Of a stretch of 64,000 nt of DNA, positions 58,522 through 64,000 are shown piece by piece (positions within the stretch are counted from its first letter, which is position 1; the number at the start of each line of letters is the position of its first letter). Position numbers and translations under genes: made by a program. The notes beneath the pieces are model-generated. The model was given only the letters and a program-made list of their open reading frames with translations, did not search any database and had not been told where the DNA came from. The DNA is from JANQRA01 sp035550735. Lineage in GTDB: Bacteria > Actinomycetota > Acidimicrobiia > Spongiisociales > ZC4RG35. Location: assembly GCA_035550735.1 (NCBI GenBank), contig DASZOM010000001.1, positions 1-64,000 on the forward strand, given 5' to 3'.

Positions 58522-59438
58522 GACAACTGGGCGAGGGCTTCTCCGACTCGGGCCACCACTGCGGCGCGCATCTCGTCTGGGGCGACGACCTCGGCGGAGG
58601 CACCGAAGCTGAGCAGCCATCCGATGAAAGCGTCGCGGTTGGTCACGTTGACCGTGGTGGTGAGCTCGCCGGCGGGCTCGGGGACCCCCAACGATCGAGC
58701 AGCCCACCAGGCCACGTCGGGGTCGAAGCGAACCGTCGTCGGGGTCTCGGGGTCCAGCCCCGCCTCCCAGGGCTGGGCAGCGACCGCCTTGCGCATGTCG
58801 AAGCCCCTCGGCTTCTTGAACGCCCCCTCTTCGGCACCCAGCTCGAGATCGGAGATGCGGTCGACCCGGTACATCCGCTCCCCCTCGGGGCTCTTACCGA
58901 CCAGATACCAGTGCCCGCGGCGGTGGGCGATGCCATATGGCTCGATAGGGCGCTCGTGACCGCGGTAGGTGAACTTGACCTTGCGCCTCTCCGTCACCGC
59001 GGCGAACAGGTCGCCGAGCACATCCACACCTTCACCCAGATCGGCACCGAGCGGTTCCAGACCGGCGCCGCGCTCGACTCCCCCCAGCTTGATCAGCGCG
59101 CCCAATCCGGCCTCGGTGCCACCCAGTCGCACCATCCGAGCCGCCACCGAGAGGGCAACGCGCTCCTCCTGATCGAGTCCCGGATCAGGGATGCCGTACT
59201 CCTCGGGGTCGACGGTGTATCCCTCGTCGATCTCCCAGGCATCCAGTGCCTCCAACTTCAGGGGCACTCCGAGACGACGAAGCACCTGCTTGTCCCGCTC
59301 GAACATGCGGTGGAAGGCCTCGTCGGATTGGTCGGCGTAACCGTGGACCGTGTTGCGAATGTCGTTCGACGTGACCGGCACCGGCGACTCCAGCAGATAG
59401 ATGAGCAGGTTGAGGATCCGCTCCACGACGTTCTGCAT
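58518..59438 (-). CDS. pafB: WYL-domain transcriptional regulator PafB
   Basis: A 306-aa regulator paired with PafC. It starts VVERILNLLIYLLESPVPVTSNDIRNTV, the helix-turn-helix, then HRMFERDKQVLRRLGVPL, and the WYL domain with VKFTYRGHERPIEPYGIAHRRGHWYLVGKSPEGERMYRVDRIS. A TAACGT -10-like box lies 6 nt before ATG 59438, so the transcript is probably leaderless. In mycobacteria pafB follows pafA directly; here a 212-bp gap with a repeat element separates them. Confidence 0.93.
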   Translation of the reverse strand: MQNVVERILNLLIYLLESPVPVTSNDIRNTVHGYADQSDEAFHRMFERDKQVLRRLGVPLKLEALDAWEIDEGYTVDPEEYGIPDPGLDQEERVALSVAARMVRLGGTEAGLGALIKLGGVERGAGLEPLGADLGEGVDVLGDLFAAVTERRKVKFTYRGHERPIEPYGIAHRRGHWYLVGKSPEGERMYRVDRISDLELGAEEGAFKKPRGFDMRKAVAAQPWEAGLDPETPTTVRFDPDVAWWAARSLGVPEPAGELTTTVNVTNRDAFIGWLLSFGASAEVVAPDEMRAAVVARVGEALAQLS

Positions 59439-59444
59439 GGCCCC

Positions 59445-59450
59445 ACGTTA
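59445..59450 (-). promoter_or_regulatory. Candidate leaderless -10 box of pafB
   Basis: Minus-strand TAACGT (TANNNT) is followed by six bases (GGGGCC) and the pafB ATG, the same spacing as at tatA. The region where a -35 would lie, 59468-59473, falls inside the repeat palindrome at 59466-59476. Confidence 0.5.
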
Positions 59451-59465
59451 TGCCCTCGAATCACG

Positions 59466-59628
59466 AACCCCGGGTTCCTCGAGCCGGATTTGGTGCAAAT
59501 CCGCTCAAGTTCGAGCGGTCGAAATGCCGGGCCGATCCCCACGAGGAACGCGTCGGACGAAGTTGAGCGGATTTCCGCCGGATATGGCGTGAGCAACCCG
59601 GGGTTGCGAGTGAAGTCAACCCGGGGTT
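59466..59628. repeat. Second copy of the dispersed palindromic repeat family
   Basis: AACCCCGGGTT (59466-59476), a hairpin GAGCCGGATTTG/CAAATCCGCTC around 59481-59506, then AAATCCGCTCAAGTTCG (59497-59513) facing CGAAGTTGAGCGGATTT (59558-59574), a 17-bp inverted pair with one mismatch. Next come CCGCCGGATATGGCGTGAGC and two AACCCGGGGTT boxes (59595-59605, 59618-59628). All blocks are shared with the array at 19705-19857. It fills the pafA-pafB gap. Confidence 0.85.
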
Positions 59629-59650
59629 GCAAGAGAAGGAGGTCTGATCC

Positions 59651-61006
59651 TCAGAGGCTGGCGATCAGCTTCTCGACCCGCTCGTCTTCGGATTTGAAGG
59701 GGTCTTTGCACATCACCGTGCGCTGCGCCTGGTCGTTGAGTTTGAGATGCACCCAGTCGACGGTGAAGTCGCGCTTGCGGGCCTTCGCCGCCTTGATGAA
59801 GGCGCCACGGAGACGGGCACGTGTCGTCTGTGGAGGCCTGACCACCGCCTCCGCCACCTTCTCGTCGTTGACCACACGATCGGTGAGACCGGCGTTCTCC
59901 ATCATGTAGTAGAGACCTCGACTCCGGTCGACGTCGTGGTAGGCCAGGTCCATCATCGACATCCTCGGGTCGGACAGGGGTATCCCCCGCTTCGACGAGT
60001 ACCTCTCCAACAGCTTGTACTTCATCACCCAGTCGACCTCACGGTCGAGGGTCATCGGGTCCTTCTCCAGACCCGTCAGAAGATGCTCCCAGCGGTCGAC
60101 CGCCGCCTGGACCTGTGGGGGAAATCCGGGGCTCCGGGCAAACCGCATCGCCCGATCGAGGTACTCCCACTGGATGTCGAGGGCGCTCAGCTCCCTGCCG
60201 TTGGCGAGACGGAGCTTTCGGGAGCAGGTGGTGTCGTGGGAGACCTCCCTGATCGCCCGGATCGGGTTCTCCAACGTCAAATCGCGGAACACGACGTCGC
60301 GTTCGATCATCTGCAGGAGCGCCACCATCGTCCCCACCTTGACGAAGGTCGCGTACTCGCTCATGTTGGAGTCCCCGGCGATGACGTGGAGCCGGCGGTA
60401 GCGCTCGGCGTCGGCGTGCGGCTCGTCTCTGGTGTTGATGATGGGTCTCGACCTGGTCGTCGCCGAGGACACGCCTTCCCAGATGTGGTCGGCTCGCTGG
60501 GCGACGGTGTACCCCGTGCCCCGAGGAGTCTGGGTCAGCTTCCCGGCTCCGACGAAGATCTGACGGGTCACCAGGAAGGGGATGAGGACGTCGACGGTGC
60601 GGTGGAAGTCCTTGTGCCGGCTGACCAGATAGTTCTCGTGACAGCCGTAGGAGTTGCCGGCGCTGTCGGTGTTGTTCTTGAAGACGTAGATCTCGCCCCG
60701 TATCCCCTCCTCCTCGAGACGCTCCTCGGCCCCGGTGACCAGCCCCTCGAGGATGCGCTCGCCCGCCTTGTCATGGGCGACCACGTCCTCGATGCTGTCG
60801 CACTCAGGTGTGGCGTACTCGGGGTGGGACCCCACATCGAGATAGAGCCGCGCCCCGTTCTCCAAGAAGACGTTGGAGGACCGGCCCCACGACACCACAC
60901 GACGAAACAGATACCGGGCGACCTCGTCCGGGCTCAGACGGCGCTGGCCACGCAGCGTGCACGTGACGCCGTATTCGTTTTCCAGCCCGAAGATCCTGCG
61001 GTCCAC
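59651..61006 (-). CDS. pafA: Pup-protein ligase PafA
   Basis: A 451-aa ligase that attaches the C-terminal Glu of Pup to lysines of target proteins, close to the 452 aa of the mycobacterial enzyme. It begins VDRRIFGLENEYGVTCTLRGQRR; the first Glu pair binds Mg-ATP. Further segments are FLENGARLYLDVGSHPEYATPECDS, YVFKNNTDSAGNSYGCHENYLVSR, INTRDEPHADAERYRRLHVIAGDSNMSE and DLAYHDVDRSRGLYYMME. The start is GTG 61006; the longer reading adds Arg/Gly-rich sequence. It lies 29 bp after prcA. Confidence 0.95.
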   Translation of the reverse strand: MDRRIFGLENEYGVTCTLRGQRRLSPDEVARYLFRRVVSWGRSSNVFLENGARLYLDVGSHPEYATPECDSIEDVVAHDKAGERILEGLVTGAEERLEEEGIRGEIYVFKNNTDSAGNSYGCHENYLVSRHKDFHRTVDVLIPFLVTRQIFVGAGKLTQTPRGTGYTVAQRADHIWEGVSSATTRSRPIINTRDEPHADAERYRRLHVIAGDSNMSEYATFVKVGTMVALLQMIERDVVFRDLTLENPIRAIREVSHDTTCSRKLRLANGRELSALDIQWEYLDRAMRFARSPGFPPQVQAAVDRWEHLLTGLEKDPMTLDREVDWVMKYKLLERYSSKRGIPLSDPRMSMMDLAYHDVDRSRGLYYMMENAGLTDRVVNDEKVAEAVVRPPQTTRARLRGAFIKAAKARKRDFTVDWVHLKLNDQAQRTVMCKDPFKSEDERVEKLIASL

Positions 61007-61035
61007 GGCGGTCAGGCTATACCGATCGGGGGGCT

Positions 61036-61704
61036 CTAACCGGAAGTGATCTCGGAGGGTGTCAACCTGCGAAAGGCGCGGCGCCCGTTGCCACCGTCGA
61101 GGACTGCCACCTCCCACCCCTCCGACTCCCGACCCTCGGCCCGGGAGAAGGCCTCGGTGCCCGCCGCGAAGGCGTCGGCGAGGGACATGTCCTCGCGCCA
61201 CAACTCGGCGAGGGCCTCCACCAATTGCTCTGCCTTCCCCCCGATGGCCACATAGCGGCGCTCGTCGTAGAGCGTGCCGTCGTAGGTGACCCGGAACAGC
61301 TTGTGCTCCGAGCTGTCCTCGGATATCTCGGCGAGCAGTATCTCGACCTCGAAGGGCTTGGGGTCACGGGTGAAGATGATGCCCAGCGTCTGGGCGAATG
61401 CGGTGGCGAGGCCCATGGCGGTGACGTCCTCGCGCGAGTAGAGGTAGCCCATGAGATCGGCCTGGCGGATCCCGGCCTTGCGAAGGGTCTCGAACTCGTT
61501 GTACTTGCCGACACCGGCGAATGCGATCCGGTCGTACACCTCTGAGATCTTGTGAAGCGCCGTGGAGGGGTTCTCGGCGAGGAGAAGCACACCGTCGGCG
61601 TAGTCGACGGCGACGATGGACCGGCCCCGGGCGATGCCCTTCCTGGCGAACTCCGCCTTGTCCCGGACCAGCTGTTCCGGGGCGACGTAGAACGGGATCG
61701 TCAT
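61036..61704 (-). CDS. prcA: 20S proteasome alpha subunit
   Basis: A 222-aa alpha subunit forming the gated outer rings. Characteristic parts are YVAPEQLVRDKAEFARKGIARGRSIVAVDYADGVLLLAEN, KISEVYDRIAFAGVGKYNEFE and GYLYSREDVTAMGLATAFAQTLG. The N-terminal segment that occludes the gate is present. It overlaps prcB by ATGA and precedes pafA. Confidence 0.96.
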   Translation of the reverse strand: MTIPFYVAPEQLVRDKAEFARKGIARGRSIVAVDYADGVLLLAENPSTALHKISEVYDRIAFAGVGKYNEFETLRKAGIRQADLMGYLYSREDVTAMGLATAFAQTLGIIFTRDPKPFEVEILLAEISEDSSEHKLFRVTYDGTLYDERRYVAIGGKAEQLVEALAELWREDMSLADAFAAGTEAFSRAEGRESEGWEVAVLDGGNGRRAFRRLTPSEITSG

Positions 61705-62495
61705 CGCACGCTCTCCACGGCCTCTTCGGCCAGTGGGAAGATGGTCGCATCGTCCAGCTCGACGAGGCCTGCGGAGTCGATGCGGACGACGTTGGGGAGG
61801 ATTCCTCGCAGGAGGTCGGGCCCGCCGGTTGCGGTGTCCTCGCGTGATGCGGAGACCAGGGCGTTGACCGCTAAAGCGGTCGCCTCGGTGTCGGACAGGT
61901 CCTCCCGGTATGCGGTGCGGAGGTATGACTTGGCGAGACGTGAGCCCGATCCGGTGCTCCCGAACTCTGTCTCCTCGTAGCGCCCGCCGACCACGTCGAA
62001 GGAGTACACCCTTCCCCGACCTTCCCGGTCGTCGTACCCGGCGAACAGCGGGACCACCACCAGACCCTGGAAGGCCATGGGGAGCTGGCTCCTCACCAGC
62101 CGTGCCAGGAAGGAGGCCTTGCCATCGAGGGAGAGGCGGATCCCCTCGATCTTCTCGTAGTGCTCCAACTCCACCTGGAAGAGCTTGACCATGTCCATCG
62201 CCAGACCGGCCGCCCCGGCCACGGCGACGGCGGAGAACTGGTCGGCCGGGAACACCTTCCGTATCGATCGGTGGGCGACGAGATGGCCCTCGGTGGCGCG
62301 TCTGTCGCCTGCCATCACCACACCGCCGCCATAACGCAGGGCGAGGACGGTGGTGCCCTCCGGCACGGAGGGCACGGAAGCCCCGGGTGGTATGGAGATG
62401 ATCGGGCCTACCCCGAGCGATTCGAGCAGGTCGGTGAAGCTGGAGCCTGGGATCGGTGCGTTGAGAGGGAGCGGGCCGATCGGTTTATCGATCAC
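61701..62495 (-). CDS. prcB: 20S proteasome beta subunit
   Basis: A 264-aa catalytic subunit. A propeptide of 47 residues ends PSVPEG, followed by the nucleophile Thr48 in TTVLALRYGGGVVMAGDRRATEG; Asp and Lys (here Arg in DRRATEG) of the active site follow, with SIRKVFPADQFSAVAVAGAAGLAMDMVK and YEETEFGSTGSGSRLAKSYL. Self-cleavage before Thr48 is expected. It overlaps pup by ATGA upstream and prcA downstream. Confidence 0.95.
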   Translation of the reverse strand: MIDKPIGPLPLNAPIPGSSFTDLLESLGVGPIISIPPGASVPSVPEGTTVLALRYGGGVVMAGDRRATEGHLVAHRSIRKVFPADQFSAVAVAGAAGLAMDMVKLFQVELEHYEKIEGIRLSLDGKASFLARLVRSQLPMAFQGLVVVPLFAGYDDREGRGRVYSFDVVGGRYEETEFGSTGSGSRLAKSYLRTAYREDLSDTEATALAVNALVSASREDTATGGPDLLRGILPNVVRIDSAGLVELDDATIFPLAEEAVESVR

Positions 62496-62680
62496 TGCCC
62501 ACCTTTCTGCACGTAGTTCTTGACGAATTCCTCTGCGTTCTCCTCCAGCACCTCGTCGATCTCGTCCAACAGGTCGTCGAGGGCGTCGAGATCGGTCTCG
62601 GACCCGCCGGTCTTCGAGTCCTCTACCTCGGTCTCCTCCTGACGACGGCCTTCCGACTGGCTTCTCTCTCTATCTGACAT
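62492..62680 (-). CDS. pup: Prokaryotic ubiquitin-like protein Pup
   Basis: A 62-aa, disordered, acidic modifier. The C-terminal half DLLDEIDEVLEENAEEFVKNYVQKGGQ matches Pup, and it ends GGQ, so Dop must deamidate the last Gln to Glu before PafA can use it. It starts 6 nt after the dop stop and overlaps prcB by ATGA. Confidence 0.97.
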   Translation of the reverse strand: MSDRERSQSEGRRQEETEVEDSKTGGSETDLDALDDLLDEIDEVLEENAEEFVKNYVQKGGQ

Positions 62681-62686
62681 CTGACT

Positions 62687-64000
62687 TCATCCTTCCAGAC
62701 GCCGCAGTAGGTCCGCTGCGTCTTCGGCGTTGTCCAACAGGTCGCCGACCAGGGCGGCGTTCCCCCGCAGTGGCTCCATCATAGGAACCCGTTTCAAGTG
62801 CGACTCCCCGACATCGAACACCAGGGAGTCCCAGTTGGCAGCCACCAGCGACCCGGAGAACTCGCTCACACACCGCCCCCGGAAGTAGGCGCGTGTCCGT
62901 GAGGGTGGGTTGGAGATGGCGGCCACGATCTCCGAGTCGGTGAACAGCCGGCGCATCGACCCCCGGGCGGCGAGCCTGTTGTAGAGGCCCCGCTCCGGGT
63001 CGACATCGTGATACTGCAGGTCGAGGGCCCGGAGCTTGTTGTTCGTCCAGCTCAGCCCGTCCCTCCCGATGAAACCCTCGAGCATGCGCTTCTTGGCGAC
63101 CCAGTCCAGCGTGTCCGCCAGCCTGTCGGGATCGGTTTGCAGCAGGTCGAGGGTCCGCTCCCACTCCGTGATCAGCCGGTCCCAGACCGGGTCGTCGAGC
63201 TCCTTCTCGGCGTACTTCGCCAGCCACTCGAGATACCTGCCCTGGATCTCGAGAGCGGTGGCAGTCCCTCCGCCGTCGAGTTGGATCGGCCGTCCCAGAC
63301 CGATGTCGTGGCTTACCTGCCAGCACGACTCCACCGGGTCGAAGAGGTCGAGGGGATCAGGGATCGCCCCATCTTCCAGGGCCGCCAGCATCAGAGCGGT
63401 GGTGCCCATCTTCAGGAAGATCTGGTACTCGGAGAGGTTGGCGTCGCCGAGGATGACATGGAGTCGCCGATACTGGGAGGGATCGCCGTGTGGTTCGTCC
63501 CTGGTGTTGACGATGGGACGCTTCAAGGTCGTCTCGAGCCCAACTTCCTCCTCGAAGAAGTCTCCCCGCTGGGTGATCTGGAAGTCGACGTCGGCGCGGT
63601 CGTTCTCCTTGCCCACCTTGCCCGCTCCCGTGAATATCTGGCGGGTGACCATGAAGGTCATCGCGTACCGGATCACGTCTCCGAACGGTGTCTCCCGGCT
63701 GAGCAGGTAGTTCTCGTGAGCGCCATACGAGTTGCCCTTGCCGTCTGAGTTGTTCTTGTAGAGCGAGACCTGGCGCCCCGCCGCCTCACTGGCGGCGATG
63801 GACGCCCGATGCATCACGACTTCGCCCGCCTTGTCGTAGAGGGCGGCCTCCAGCGGGTCGTACGTCTCCGGACCGCTGTACTCGGGGTGGGCGTGATCCA
63901 CGTAGAGGCGGGCTCCGTTGGCCAACACCGAGTTGACCACCGCGCCTTCCGGATCGATCAGGCTATACGTGTCGTGGCCGAAGCCCCGGGCGTCACGCCC
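62687..64000 (-). CDS. dop: Pup deamidase/depupylase Dop (5' end outside window)
   Basis: At least 437 residues of Dop, which deamidates Pup and removes it from substrates. The frame continues to base 64000 without a start, reading ...DARGFGHDTYSLIDPEG and then VNSVLANGARLYVDHAHPEYSGPETYDPLEAALYDKAGE, YKNNSDGKGNSYGAHENYLLSRETPFG, VNTRDEPHGDPSQYRRLHVILGDANLSEYQ and LQYHDVDPERGLYN. The N-terminal 50-70 residues, with the first catalytic Glu and Dop loop start, are missing. It is the first visible gene of the pup-prcBA-pafA unit. Confidence 0.95.
   Translation of the reverse strand, partial: GRDARGFGHDTYSLIDPEGAVVNSVLANGARLYVDHAHPEYSGPETYDPLEAALYDKAGEVVMHRASIAASEAAGRQVSLYKNNSDGKGNSYGAHENYLLSRETPFGDVIRYAMTFMVTRQIFTGAGKVGKENDRADVDFQITQRGDFFEEEVGLETTLKRPIVNTRDEPHGDPSQYRRLHVILGDANLSEYQIFLKMGTTALMLAALEDGAIPDPLDLFDPVESCWQVSHDIGLGRPIQLDGGGTATALEIQGRYLEWLAKYAEKELDDPVWDRLITEWERTLDLLQTDPDRLADTLDWVAKKRMLEGFIGRDGLSWTNNKLRALDLQYHDVDPERGLYNRLAARGSMRRLFTDSEIVAAISNPPSRTRAYFRGRCVSEFSGSLVAANWDSLVFDVGESHLKRVPMMEPLRGNAALVGDLLDNAEDAADLLRRLEG

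Noticed and set aside
59747..61039. 430-codon plus-strand open frame opposite pafA
   Set aside because: The translation is mirror-frame sequence of a clear PafA gene, with no family signature and no ribosome site. Typical of high-GC antisense frames.
61007..61201. N-terminal extension of PafA to 61201
   Set aside because: The extra residues are Arg/Gly-rich, overlap the prcA 3' end and precede the universal family start at VDRRIFGLENEYG.

Overview
High-GC window from the chromosome of an actinobacterium. The complete core of a Pup-proteasome system (Dop, Pup, PrcB, PrcA, PafA) with PafB/PafC and HelY next to TatA/TatC, GarA beside GcvH and a FtsR-type MerR regulator, an actinobacterial leuA attenuator, TANNNT-type -10 boxes and leaderless starts all fit. 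Several exported proteins carry Thr/Pro-rich linkers and gene order only partly follows Mycobacterium, so I infer a deep, non-Actinomycetia lineage (Acidimicrobiia-like). No marker in the window fixes the taxon.

Layout. 1-640: 3' end of the rRNA operon (23S end, 5S, terminator). 0.65-8.5 kb: mixed housekeeping genes on both strands (TPR protein, SSB-like protein, SURF1, lipoprotein, YbaK protein, methyltransferase, thioredoxin) and a membrane protein/histidine kinase/response regulator unit. 8.5-10.9 kb: leuA behind a leaderless Leu-rich leader peptide and attenuator, then a GNAT gene. 11-14.6 kb: heterodimeric ABC exporter with one degenerate ATP site. 14.6-24.6 kb: amidase, phosphohexomutase, galE, orphan PAS kinase, a 35-bp tandem repeat array, rnhB, ECF sigma with a GerMN membrane protein, YqgE, tdh, hydrolase. 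24.6-34.1 kb (minus): gcvT, a conserved gene with an apparent CTG start, MerR, DUF151, hpt, dacA, ftsR, garA, gcvH, pgsA, an orphan substrate-binding protein and an aminotransferase. 34.1-34.4 kb (plus): a candidate C-rich-loop structured RNA followed by tRNA-Pro(GGG). 34.6-57.1 kb (minus): an almost unbroken run of about 27 genes, many joined by 1-4 bp stop/start overlaps, from tatA-tatC-helY through lipid kinase, DUF4193, mannosyltransferase, Nudix, M20, HAD, nadK, recN, pyrG, ald, xerD, dksA-like, HD, scpA-scpB, rluB, aroA, cmk, ispH, der to a 44-aa membrane protein. 57.2-64 kb (minus): zinc-ribbon gene with its terminator, pafC-pafB, a second copy of the dispersed repeat, and pafA-prcA-prcB-pup-dop (dop runs off the window end).

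The genes fit growth-linked housekeeping: chromosome segregation and repair (scpAB, xerD, recN, PafBC), ribosome and RNA maturation (der, rluB, rnhB), envelope work (dacA, amidase, pgsA, mannosyltransferase, Tat) and protein turnover. No prophage, insertion sequence, CRISPR array or restriction system is visible. No stretch longer than about 300 bases lacks a gene; the largest gap, 34072-34340, holds the candidate structured RNA. The least explained items are the dispersed repeat family (19705-19857 and 59466-59628), the structured RNA at 34189-34294, the CTG-start gene and the leaderless leu leader.
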